Shown one piece after another: positions 35,863 to 48,139 of a stretch of 64,000 bases of DNA. The number at the start of each line of letters is the position of its first letter. The first letter of the stretch is position 1. The notes under the pieces were generated by a model, which did not search any database, was not told the DNA's origin, and saw nothing but the letters and a program-made list of their open reading frames with translations. The stretch lies in NCBI GenBank assembly GCA_000310025.1, contig FN649749.1:1589398-1653397 (forward strand), written 5' to 3'. The DNA is from Ectocarpus siliculosus. Taxonomy: Eukaryota > Sar > Phaeophyceae > Ectocarpales > Ectocarpaceae. The position numbers and the translations under genes are program-made.

Positions 35863-38800
35863 CTGCAAGAAGCAAAGCACAGCCGAAATGCTGAATGGGT
35901 GAGGCTCGTGGTTCGCCAGGAGTATCAGGTGCTGCACACGAACACGAAAGATTGTGGTTGACTCCGTTTTCGGTCTTCCCAAAGACCACGCTCGCAAACC
36001 CCCAGATGTCATGTTTCCCGAAAAATTGAGAAAATATCTGGTGCTGGACGCTGTATTTTTTCTGAAGACGGCTTTGCGCCATCCACATCCAGCCGTGAGT
36101 CGCCTACCTGTTTCCAGGAATTTATGGGCGCACGCATCTGGGAAACACAACACCATACACAACGCTGGTTCCACCCCTCGCGAGGGCGAGGCGTTCGCGG
36201 TACTGGCGGCAAATGAGGAGTTCGATATGACAGGTTCTCTCTGCAGCACGGTGGGCATGTACAGAGTACACATATATTGTTTCCGTGCCATTCGAGCCAC
36301 CTCCTTACCGTCGCAAGGGTTCCTAGTGACACAACGGCACAGCAACACAGAAAACACAAACGGGATGAGGTACGCTCGGTTTCTCAACAGCGTCGGCGGG
36401 TCGGTGGGTCGGTGGGTGGACCCGAAGATGCATTTACCATGAAACATCTGTGTGCATCCAACCATTGCTCCAGGAGGCAAATAAGCTGTGTAGGCATCGG
36501 CACGTGCGGAGTTGTTGGCCATGCCTGGTGTTCGACATCTCTGAGAACACGGCGGGAGGCGGCAGCTACTGCTGCTGCTGAAGCCCAGCGGCGTAGACGT
36601 TGCAACCTCTTCGGAGTTAGGCGCACCGCATTACGGGAGGCGCGCGGTCTATATACTATACCCAGCAACAGAGTCAATTATATTCGTCCTTGAGAACGGC
36701 CGACCGTGTGCTCTCGAGCTGCATGCACCCCCCGTGTACTGACCGATATCTGTAGCAGTGTATTGAGGGAGAATCTCCGCGAGGAGATCCTCGCCGTAGT
36801 TGCTGGCAAAAGAAGAGTACGGCGACATCGCGCTCGAAGTAAACTCGCCAGGCGAGTAGCTCCCGGGACCTGCGGCAGCCAGTGGGCGTTGCGTTGGAAC
36901 GAACAAAGATCAAACTTCGCGTGCCTCCCTTCCTCAGGGTTCGACCACTTGCGAACGGAGTATTACGTTGAACGTTACTTTTACTGTCTGAGTAAGGTGC
37001 GCACGTTTCCATACGTAGGATTCAACTACTGCTGTTTCGGTCACCTTACCACGTGAAAGGTCCACGGCAGCCGGAGATCCAATGGGCAAGCGAGCGAGGC
37101 AGAACATCAAACACACACACTTGATCATGTTCTTCAGAAGCACGTTCTGTTGTCAACCACACTAGGACCGACGTGTTTTGAGTCGTCAGTCTGTTAGCGC
37201 GGTCGTTGCTAACATCAGAACGATGCGCACTTGTTTAGGAATGCCCAGAATCAGAGATAAGAGTCAACATCGGCTAATTGCAGTAGAGATAATCACGCGT
37301 TCTTGGCGTGTTCGGTGGAACCACACCGAAATCAAGGTCGATGTTGACTCGACAGGGTTTTCCCGACCTATGAGACACTGCGTTCCATTCCAGCCGCTAC
37401 CCGAAAAATCGGCAGCCAATATGTACGTGGGTCTCGCACATCGGGCAATCTTGCGCAGCGAGCTATATCGCGATGCCAAGGAAGCTCGCTGTGCCAGCCC
37501 TAAGCGCCGCCCTCTCATTGGTCGGGTTTTGGATCCCGCCGTAGAAGGTCAAAATCTGGGCCCATTTGGCGTCATTCGAGGTGGGCAGTTGATTGCCATG
37601 TGCAACACTCACACACATGATAATACGCCACACGCATATCTATTGTATAGTGTTGGTGTAGAGGGTTATGCATTGGTCATGGGAACAAAGCGTCCCTGGT
37701 ACAGTATCCACGTCCCACAGCACAAGAATGAAAGAGTGGGGGCGAACCCATGCGCCCAACCGCGCCAGGAAGCAAACAGAGCGGTATACACATCATACGA
37801 TACCCGATCTAGCTTTGTGAGCTTGATGTCCATCGTTGCATGCTGGCTACGGTGGTGATGTTTCTTCGCACAACACGACGATATTACGGTAGTGGAATAC
37901 ATGGCCTGTCTGCACAACGGGTGGTACCAACCGCATACAGAATGTTGATAATCTCGCCTGAAGGCGCCATCTCCCTCTCATGTTTGCGATCACATTTACT
38001 CCTCATCATGGCCGGCATCGCTCGCTGGTCCGACCGAAGTTGGAGAAGGATTGCTGTGCCCATTATAGGCGCTATGTAGTGGTAGGCGTGCTTCGATTAG
38101 GGGCCACGAAATCAAATGGTAACCCCCTCCTGGTTTCTATTTATTGGCGTTGACGGCGCGGACCGGCCGGCCAACGAAAAGACGTCAGTGCCAGCGGGTA
38201 CAACCAAGGACCCTGAAAGAAGGGTCAAACGTCGAAAAAGGCACAACGCGCTGAATGTTTGCCTGCATTTGTGTGTGTGTCTGCATTACTTGCATCTACC
38301 ACGCTAACTGGTTGGTTAGTGAACATGAGTCAGTCTCAGTGCGGATGAAACCGGAAAACTCTTCAAAGCATCCATGATCTGGGACCCTGTCGAGAGAAGT
38401 GATGGGCGAGGCGAGGCTATTTTTCCGGACTACAAACAGAAAATCGGCGGTGGTCGCAGATGACGAGAAGCATCGTGTCTACCGGTGTCTACTCGCTACC
38501 CGTGTTTTTTTCTGCCCCCTCCGCGCGTTGCTGCTGGTTAAGCATCTTCCTTGCGCTCAGTACTCCTCTCGTCAGAAGGTTCTGCCTCTGTTGGACAGTT
38601 CTCTGTTTCTCCGGCATATGGGTTTTGTGTGGTGGATCATCTGGGTCGAAAGGTATGCTCTCTTCCACATCAGTTCCATCCGTCTCTCTTGCAGTTTCTC
38701 TAATTTTAATTCTACGAGTATTCCCCCTCGTGATAAATAACCCTTTTTGGCAGCTCAATTTCCCGCCCCTTTGTCTCGCCACCTTTCGTCGAGTTCTCCC

Positions 38801-41800
38801 TTCCTCCTCCATGTTGTTTTCTCCACCGCTCGCTGTAGTGTTCATCATCGTTCTCGTCATCTCCTATGAAATCCTAACCAAGTGCCTTTTGGTGGAAAAT
38901 TGTCGATCAATATCCCGTTGACGTGACGGGTTTGCACTGATTATAACCAGTGACAAAGAGTGAGCTCGAAGGTAAACCATCTGAACCTTGGTCGTGCGGG
39001 CAGCTTTTTGGCGGAGAAACAAGCAATCAAAATTTCAATATTTCTGATTTGCAATTAGGACGTAGCGGTGGCTAAGATCAATCGCGCCTTGGCAAGGACA
39101 ACCACACGTCAAACCAAACGCAATACGGAAGGTATAACTAGACGGGTCGAAAGCGCATTTTGCCTTTGCAGACGCTCCCTCGTTGAGGGCTGATACTGAC
39201 TTTGGGTGTTTTTGTCTTCTGAAAGGGATATTTGATTGTGAAATTTGTTCTAGTTCTCTATTGCCAGGCATCGCGTGCCGAGCGGGAGCGATGGGCTCCC
39301 TTCCTGTTGTCTGGATGGGCACTCCCCCTGTTTCCAATTAAGCTCTTGATGTTTTGATGGGGGGGGGGGTTCCAGGCTCGATCGCCTCCCGGCATGTCTC
39401 ATGTGATTTGCTATCGCGATGGTTTGAGAACTTACTGACTGAGTAAATTGATGTTCCGTTTGATCGCTACCGTAGAAGAAAAAATGTGTACCATCCTTCT
39501 CTTGGGCACTATGCATACAGCCGTTCGTCTGTGAACATGGGAGGCTCTCCCGTAAGTTGGACCAGCACGAATATTAAAGGCACTTGGTCTAGGGGTGGTC
39601 TGGTGGTCAAACTGCACCACTCGCTAGCGGCACAGGTTGTTCGTGTGTTCGATTGTCTCTGCCGAGGGTGTTTCTTCCGCGGGATTTAAGTTTCCAGCGT
39701 ACCTGTAATACTGAAGCAGAGAGCGATCTAGGTCGTGGGTTACACACTTCGGCTTCACTGTCGTCGAGGGGGGGGCGGCCGAGGGAAAGCCATGGTAAAC
39801 TTTCCCCGTGAAAAAAGCTATGGAGATCCACGGCATGCATCCGTGGGGGGATTTCAAGACCTATGTTTTGCAACATCAGGCCGTTTCCTCAACCAGTGAT
39901 TCTGATGACTTGGGAAGGGGCCCTCCACTGATGGGCATTCGACATTGGCGAAATCGTTGTTAGGGTGACACGAACCATCCGGTTGCGAAGGAAGTTCAGT
40001 CGCAAGTCTTAGGGGAGACAAGGGAGTGAGAGCGGCGTAACCTATGCATTGTACCGTGGCAAATCATCCGCACCTCATAGCGTGCCTGTGTCCAGCCCAC
40101 GCACGCTCCTACCGTCTCTCTCTATTGTGCTCTGCATCGAATCCGCACATTGTCTCGTGAGGATATATATCTGGATAAGATCTCGGTAACCTACTGCCAT
40201 CATCGTAAACACACACCGCAGCCCACAACATACGAGCAGTCCATCAGATGCTTCTGAGGCTGCTGTGTGAACTTGCACGACCTGGAGTCTACACCTCCCC
40301 AAAAACGCGCAGAGTGCTTCAATGTTTCTCCGTCGACTCGGTGTGGAGTTCGTCCATCTGCGAGAGCAAAAGCGACACACCCACAATTACGAGGTCGGCG
40401 CACCATTTGTGGCCCAACAAAGAAGGAGAGTCAAGAGAATCGTAGCAAGCGCACAGGCTTTCATGTATAGGTTTTAACCTCTGCTACAATTAATTGTACC
40501 CCGTCTCGTCAGAACTGGCGGCGTCTGTGAGGAACATATCCTGATCTTCACTACACTACAAGTATGCCCGCTTGATGCTGTCGCACACCGAAGGTACACA
40601 CGCCCGACAGGAGTCTGGAAGTCATACACTACAAGAAGTAATCAGGTCAGGTAGGTGTTTTTTGGTGGTGAGCGTGGGCTAAGGTCGTCGGTGGGGGGGG
40701 TAGAAGGATCGGAAATACCAGGAGTACAGCAGCGACGCCGTGTTGTGGAGAGAGCTCTGAACAGAGCAAGGAGAGAACGCTGAGATACTGTTACTGTGGG
40801 ATCCTGATGCTGTGTTCGACAGACCATGTACTGATTCTATGGTTGAAAACAGTCCATGTACGTTGTGCTGTAGATGACACCAACATCTCGTAGTCTACCT
40901 CTGATAACGAAGTTCAACCTGCGCTCACCGTACGAGGAACTCTGCGACATGCTGCTGTCTCCCCCAGGTAGGAAACCACTTTGGTTACTGTTTCGTCTAG
41001 ACACCTCCGTCCGCTCCCAAAAAATGTATTTTTCCGAATGCAGTGTATTCCATGCAGGATATGATCGCTCTGCTCGGATTCCGTTGTTGGTCCGCCTCTC
41101 GGATTCCGGTGTTGGTCCGCAGCCCATCAAAGCTCCGAGCTCCACGCACCACACACAGCACTGACCGGGCGCGCCGGCCGGGGAACAACAAGAAATTAAT
41201 TGCGGATCAACCTCCACTGCAGCTGTACATGCACGTCGGCAAAGCAGGAGCAGGTGTGGAAGAGAAGCAGGGGGAGGCTCCAGGCCCCCTGCGGCAAGGC
41301 GGCGAGTTCGAGACGATGGGGCGGGGGATGTGTGCCGCTGAGGACTATTTACAAGGAACAAGAGAGATACAGCAGAGTAGATTCTGTGATGTGAGATGTG
41401 AAAGACCCTTTCGTGCCTCTCAGGACTGCAAAACGATTCCCCTGAAAATACGGCGAGGCATGCACGTTGCGGTTGAACTTGCTCACTCGCTCGTGCTGGT
41501 CACTGTGTGGTCCGCTTGCTGGAGGCCAGCGATGGCCTATTGGAGGCACAAAGACCCTGGTTGGATGCATGTGGCGAAACGAAAATCGAAAACGGTGTGT
41601 CAAAATCACCCCCAAGTTATATATATACTTCGCGCACGCTGCACAGACTGAATACAGCAGCCTTGGGCTGCCCCCCGACCGCCAAAACTTTTGACCAACG
41701 GAACAATGTCATGTCCTCTCACACTTGAGCAATGGTCGAAATCGGATGAGTGTGTGGTGAGGAATTCTAGACAGCGCACGATTACGTACACAGAACGATC

Positions 41801-42997
41801 ACCAACGGTTACTACGTACTAGCGGCAAAGAGGTCCAATCTATGCTAGATATTATCCTCCTGCTCGTGGTACAACAGGAGAATACACATGACCTCCGAGC
41901 GGACGATCGTGTTGTTGATGGTGGCCAGCTGCCAGATGCATTTGGAGTGGAAACTCTAACTGCTGGGAATTAGCCGGGGGTTGTGTCAATGATCCACGTT
42001 TCTCTCACTCAAGAGAATTCTATCCTCCCCTGTCGAAAATGAAAGGACTTGTAGAACTTAGAACTCCGGACGCTTGTTCACTGTTCACAGAATTGTGTAT
42101 CCTTCCCCCGAATCTCACGATTTGTTTTTGGGCTGTAAGAAAAGACTTTGCACTGATTCTTTGTGGGCTGCTGGGTCTGTCGTGTCCAACAGTCCGCAAC
42201 GATACGTCAGGTTCAACCAAAAACGCACACGGTTACAGCTGTTATTTCTGCTGCTGAAACCGTGTGTCAGCACATGCCAACAGCTGACTGAGCGTTGGCG
42301 CGACAGCTGTCAGAGCGGCTGTGGGGTGAGCGTGTACGCGTGGGTGGTGCACGAGAGCGGGGAAGAGCATCCCGTAGCGTTTCCAGCGTGCATTCAGCAA
42401 GGCGGTGACCGAAGCGTCACCGTGTTGATTCCTCCTAATAAAGTTATGGCAATACACGAGAGAGAGTGGTTCGAACAGTCCGCCGCAAGACGTCACTATA
42501 CTACTGCTGCTGTGATCAGGAAAAAATCGGTGGCAGCTGTTGTTTCGGAGGTTAACAAAAAAAGCAGGTCAGCACATGCCACAAGGTGATTGGCCACGTA
42601 AAAACGTCAGAAAAGAAAGCACGCCATACATTTCTGCTGCAACTCGAACAGCACAACGAACGGACGATTTGCCTTCTCGGGACAGAAAAAATATACGGTC
42701 GGAGGAAGGCCCGTGTCGGCAGGATGCAATTTCAAGTCATCTTTCCGGCCAGGATTCTGACTATTTGAAATCTCCTGTTCATTTCTCTTCATGCATACAT
42801 GTGTGCGCCATGCGGGGTTTCAACCAAGAACAATCCAGAAAATACATAACACAACGCATATATCATCAGGACTCTGGTTGGTGAGGTCTGGGTGTAGTGA
42901 GTTTAGGTGTAGAGGCACCGAGATTGGTGAGCTCTTGATGCGAGGGTCGGATACCCTAATGAGATCTGAATGCGGGCGAAACCAACTACAAAGTTGC
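35863..42997. other. No gene supported; possible upstream exons of the 7TM-RGS gene at the left edge
   Basis: The minus frame directly upstream of 35862 stays open to about 36088 and contains hydrophobic residues (FGCALLLAG), so the first membrane helix may start further upstream. A minus-strand hydrophilic frame at 38489-38860 (rich in E, R, Q, K) borders a good pyrimidine tract but has no recognised domain. Open frames at 37178-37858 (+) and 41043-41651 (+) show no domain or supporting structure. Otherwise only scattered repeats were seen. Confidence 0.4.
38141..38460 (+). repeat. GACGTCAG repeat family, copy 1 (interrupted)
   Basis: GGCCGGCCAACGAAAAGACG begins near 38165 and CAGTCTCAGTGCGGATGAAA near 38330. 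In other copies these two blocks are adjacent, so this copy carries about 140 inserted bases. Downstream similarity to the 49.66-kb copy continues (CATGA.CTGGGAC..CTGT; TTCCGGA..ACAGAAA). Confidence 0.55.
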
Positions 42998-43611
42998 TCA
43001 CGGGTTTAGTCTCGGCAGGCCGGCGTACCGCATGTCGAGGCTGCATCGAGAACTCACACCAGCCACGCGTCCAACCACAACCACAAAGTATGACAACGCG
43101 AAGGAACAAAGGTCCTCCTGTTGCCGCGAGGGGCGCTCCCGATCGAGTTTCACGTTCCAGTCACCCCGCCCCCTCGTCGACCTCCGCCCCCCCAATCGTA
43201 CTCGAAGTTCTGCAACCCCAGGAAGTGAGACTTTAGACCTCGCGGGCACTTCGCTGCTACTCCGCCGACACCCGGAGCTTGTTTCAGAAGCTCCTTCGTG
43301 AAGGCCGCGTTCTTGGTCTTGTGCGTCAACATCTTTTCTCGCGGTATGAATGGCGGTTGAGGACGGAATTTCACGGGAATGGTGGATTGGTCGGAACATG
43401 GGAATTGTCTGAAGGGTTGGGTGAGGGTGAGGGTTACATAGGGTATGGGCGACTGTGTGTACGGCGCCATATAGTGCGTTTGTTGCGGTTCTCGAAATTG
43501 GGGTGCCGTCCAATGGTTCTGTTGTTGGGAGAAGTACTTCTGCACTGCCGTCCTCGTGTGCTTGCAGTGGCGCGAAGATGTTGAGAAGAGAAAGCGAGAA
43601 AATACCTGATG

Positions 43612-43713
43612 TGAACACCAACAACAACGGCAAAGATGACAATGGCAGCAACAACACCAACAACAACGACAACAACGACCACGACGACGACAACAACAAC
43701 AATAACAACGACG

Positions 43714-43803
<90 letters not shown>

Positions 43804-43805
43804 GC

Positions 43806-43851
<46 letters not shown>

Positions 43852-43912
43852 GTAACAGCAACAGCAACAGCAACGATGACGACCGCGACGACGACGACGA
43901 CGACGACGACGA
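43612..43912 (+). repeat. Long AAC (plus strand) / GTT microsatellite with flanking GAC repeats
   Basis: About 300 bases of nearly uninterrupted CAACAACAA pass into CAGCAACAG and then GACGACGAC. All three plus frames stay open as poly-Asn, poly-Thr or poly-Gln-like runs and the minus frame as poly-Leu. No flanking domain supports coding. Confidence 0.9.
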
Positions 43913-43999
43913 CCGCAGATGCTGCCTCACCTTGCTGCGAGAATAATTGGACCGCCCACAGCCGGCTACCCTCGCGTTCTTCCTGGCGGCAAAGTCACT

Positions 44000-45131
44000 G
44001 AAAACGAAAAAGGGAGAAAGGGCCACACTTATCCACACCCATCCGGGAATGGGAATAAATTTTCGAGAAGTATCTGCGAGGCATATCTTTGTCGGTGGGC
44101 TTTCCCTCTTCTTGACTTTGAGTTTGAGCGCGGGGGGATACAGCCTGTTGTACGCCCGCCCTAAGCTAGCCCCTAGACACACTCGTGATATCTGCAACGT
44201 GCTCGCATGCCGTCCTGCCATGTGGAAGGACATGGCACTCTATATCAATTCATGTTTTGCACTACCGACGCTACATGTGCACGTAGTTCGCCCGTTCTCG
44301 TGGCGAACTCGAGGCGATAAAACTTGCGTCTTAGAAAAAACACGGCGATGGAAGGAGCTACATTGACCGCTGCAATCTAGCCTTACGCGTACGCGCTTGA
44401 CGTTCGTACTATCTTGATGAAGTTTTACGCACAGGAGATTTGCTGTCCCCGAGACCTATCGGCCTTCTTCTTCGCGGAAAGCTCGTGCAAGCCCCCTCTC
44501 AACATTTATTTTGCACCGATGTTGAGACAACGACCAGAAAAAATACCAGTCATCGGACGATATACCGCCCGGTTGTCTTTCAGGGTTGCCCAACAGATCA
44601 AAAGCACGACAACAACGTCACTTACGATGTGTGAAGGGCAAACATCAGGGGAAAACATATGACACTCCGACAAGAAAGGTACAACAAGAGCCAAGACAGC
44701 TGGTAAATGGGCTGCGACACATTGCTACGCGTGTGTACGTATGGTTTCCATGCCATGGTTTTTTGTCGCCTGTTGCTTCTCTTGGGGTCGACGGAACGCA
44801 CGATTCGGTCTTCGCAGCTGAGAAAAAAATGTCCGGGGTAAACACGTCAGCTTTCTGTATGGTTGACGCGGTTGTCGTATCGACTGCTCCTGTTTCCTTC
44901 TCGTGTTTACCTGTCTATCTGATAGAGGCGGCGCCTCTCCGCCATCACGTGCTCCCGTTCCAGGTTGGTGGTTATAGGGGACACTGGTAACAAGGGAACA
45001 GCGGGAAATGAAGAATTGTTGCTCGCTTTGGGCAAACGATTGGGGTTGATTTGGTGTGAATATTCGTATGCCACGGACTTGCAGGTGTGCATCGACATAA
45101 TCATCCATTCCACGAAAGGAGCGCAGAGTGA
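44000..45131. other. No gene recognised
   Basis: No consistent exon or domain was seen between the microsatellite and the LRR gene B region. Confidence 0.45.
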
Positions 45132-47919
45132 CTAGAGAAAACCGGACATGCTTGGATCGCTGTCCCCACAAACCAAGGCAAACCCCCTACGGTAGTAGGT
45201 GGGGCGGGGGCGTGAGTCAGAACAAGTGACTCGCTCGGCTCTGCAAGTGTGTGTATGTCGATGAGTAGACCTCACAGGCACGTGACAAACGGGGTAAAGT
45301 GCCTGGCGATGGTCTTCTTTCTCTTCACTCATACCTAGGTCTCCTGCCCTCAACGGTTCAACGGGCGTCCATTTCTCCGGCGCCGCTGAGGGCGCTGCTG
45401 AGGTCTTCTCCCCGGCACTGTTTCCAGCAGCGGCGGCCACATTCTCCACAGCGCCCCGCTGGCCATGTCCACCGCCTCTGCTATTGCTCCCGCCACCGCC
45501 GCGGTCTCCTCCTCCAACGGCACCTCCAACGCCACCGCTCCCAGCACCACCAGCACAGCCGCCCCGATGCTGCTGTTCTCGGAGCGCTCTTCTCTGCTCG
45601 ATCTTGTCCCTGGTCCGGTTGACGTAGACGGACTGGTCGGTAGGGTCCACCACCGGCTCCCTGAGCATGAGGAGGTCGAAGGAGCTGTCCAGAAGCGGGC
45701 CAACGTAGTAGCCGCGCATGGGCAGCGCCCCCTCTAACGGCCTCGGCTTGGTAACGCTGTTGCCATGGCCGGGGAGGCGCGGAGTACTGCCGATGTCGCG
45801 TGTGTCACCGCCGACTCCAAACGCTGCTGTGGCCGTTCCGGTGGCTGGCCGTCGGTCCCGGCCGGGATGGAGAACGGCGCTCTGAGGTGTGGATGGTTGT
45901 CCTACTGATGTGTGCCTTGGTGGCGAAGACGATGATGCGCGCGGTTCTCGTCGGTCTGCTGCCGCGGAGCAGCGGCGGTGGTGCGGTCGGAGATGCTCGC
46001 TTTGCAGCCGTCGGTCTCGCCTCCGCTCGGCGCAGACGTTGCCGATATGTTCCAGGAGCACCTCGAGAGGCGGGGTTTCCACGGGGTTGCTGTTGCTGAT
46101 GTCGTCGTCGTCGTCGTATGTGTTGCTCTCTGTCATAACCCTGCTGTTGGTGTGGATGTCGTTGCTGTTGTTGTTGACGCCACTACCGCCGCCGCCGCCG
46201 TTGTCGTCGCTGCGGTGGGAGCGGGGTTCTGGGCTGGTGGTGTCACGGCGTTCGGTGCTTCCTGTGGTTTCGTTCCCCCGAAGCTCCAAGAACAAGACGC
46301 TCATGGCGTCGGAAGCGAGAGCGCGGTGAAGAGCGGCCATCCCCGCGCGACCGATGCAGTTGAACGCCAGATCGAGACCCAACAAGCCCTCCCCTGGTGC
46401 TTCCGTCGTCGTCGAACTATCGCCCGATACTTCGAACGGGGGCATAGGCCTTGACGAGGAGGATGTTGCTTCTGCCGATGCTGAGTACCGTGGTGACTGG
46501 TTATCGAGTGAAGACCCGGCCAAAGTGATCGCTGCTGCTTGAGGTGCTCGTTGCAGCGGAAGACCAGGCCGTCCCGGAGCGGCAGGGGCTGAAGTCGTTC
46601 GCAAAGCTTGGTCGGCGGCACGCAGGGCAGGAGACTGTGTTCGGTACCCGACGACTTGGCTCTTGGCGGAGGCGATAGGCCGGCATGAGCATGAAGTGGA
46701 GATCGCGGCGGCGGCGGCGGCCGCCGCGGGGCTTGTTTGTGACACTGCTCGAACGTTCGGTCTCGGAGAAGACGAGTCGGAGATCTGAAACGTGCCACCC
46801 AGGCTTCCGCCACGACTGTCTTCGTTGTTCTTTGCGCTGCTGTTGCTGCTGCGGCGGCGGCGAATGGGGTGACGGTTGTGATTTTGGAGGTGGAGGCCAT
46901 TCTGCTGAAGCCCGGCCGCCAAGGCCCTTGGGAAAAGTACAGGAAAACAACGAAAGGGCCGGAAGCGAGGAAATGCAGTGAAAACGGAGAGGGGAGACGT
47001 GGGCGAGGGGATGGGAGACAGCAGACGGACTGGCATCGCAAGGCCACACGCCATCTATATCACGGAACAGCAAAGTTGAGGCTAGGGCCAATGCAGGAAG
47101 ATTGTCCATTTTCACGAAGACAGTAACGTACCGAAGCGGAGGGGGGCGGGGGAGAGTAACAGGACAAGTTTTTCGGGTAGTTGAGTTTTCTAGGGCAGAC
47201 AAGCACAGCACAAAGTTGAGATCCGAACCATGCTGCATCTGCCCGGCATCTAAGGTGAACTTCGCGCTACAGCTCGTTCGGTTCGTATAGCCAAAGTGGC
47301 AACAATCGGGATCAGACCACGGAGGGTACAGCGCAAGGGACAAAGCTTTTGTACGGTGACCACATTGGTGATCGAGCAACAGAGCCAAGCGAGCTTCGTG
47401 CTCGCCGCCATCTCAAGGCACGATATGATTGCCTTCTAACAGCGCGAGGCTCCACCTTCTGAGGCATTTTTGACGCAAAGGGTTTCGCGCGGCTTTTCGT
47501 GGTAAAATCTTTTACTCAAGTCTCGATTGGTGCGAGGCTTCCACCGTACCGTGCCCCCTGGTCCGTGATGTGATTTTGGGAGAGGTCCAAACGGCGCAAG
47601 CGGCATGGACGGATGGCCCGATCTCTGTCACGAACTCCCTCCTCCTCCTCCTCCTCCTCCTCGACCTCCTCGCTGTTGCTTCCATTGCCACTGCTGCCGC
47701 CACAACTTCCACCACAGCCACCAACACCAACACCCTCAGGACTACGTGTTCCCGTCTCTTTCTGGATCGGACGATGGGGCCCCCGCCGTCCTCTGCTTTG
47801 GCCGATGTCTCCTCCGCTTCTTCCTCCTTCTTCTCCTCCTCGTCCTCCAGACTGGCCCTCTTTCAGGGCGCGGGAAAAGGCCTCCGCAGCCACATCTGTG
47901 AGCTGCGTGCCCGATAGCC
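45132..47919 (-). CDS. LRR protein with long low-complexity inserts (gene B; exon joins uncertain)
   Basis: Ribonuclease-inhibitor-type leucine-rich repeats are protein-interaction modules. Exon 47919-47550 reads LSGTQLTDVAAEAFSRALKE, a Gly/Glu-rich insert, then LRRLDLSQNHITDQGA with a GTACGG donor. A second exon, right end not resolved (near 46.5 kb), contains GLDLAFNCIGRAGMAALHRA and a second LRR core (LFLELRGN). It continues to a stop at 45132 through Ser/Asp/Gly-rich sequence and a hydrophilic block (VYVNRTRDKIEQRRALREQQ). The acceptor of the second exon could not be matched in phase, and the upstream start is missing, so this may be a partial model, a pseudogene, or a continuation of LRR gene A. 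No kinase, NB-ARC or Roc domain was found. Confidence 0.45.
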
Positions 47920-48139
47920 CTAACGCCTGACGGCAGTGGGGGCGAATTTGTGTTCTTCGTTGTACTAGACGGGAGAGTGCGAATATGGACGTGGATCCCT
48001 CTCCAGCGCACCACAGCGGGTTAGACTCATTTAAAGGGTTGGTGGTCGAGCAACGCTTAAAGTCTCTCGCTCGCCATACCACAGTCACTTTGCCTCCCCG
48101 CAGGAAAACTTGAGCCTCTACCCTTCGAGGAGGGGCCAA

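Noticed and set aside
37178-37858. 226-codon plus-strand frame
   Set aside because: No recognised domain, no homologous segment in the window, composition like the surrounding non-coding DNA.
42998-44233. 411-codon minus-strand frame with poly-Leu core
   Set aside because: It is the AAC microsatellite read in reverse, with no domain on either side.
45299-46454. Plus-strand frames opposite LRR gene B
   Set aside because: They are antisense to the Gly/Ser-rich minus frame, with no domain of their own.
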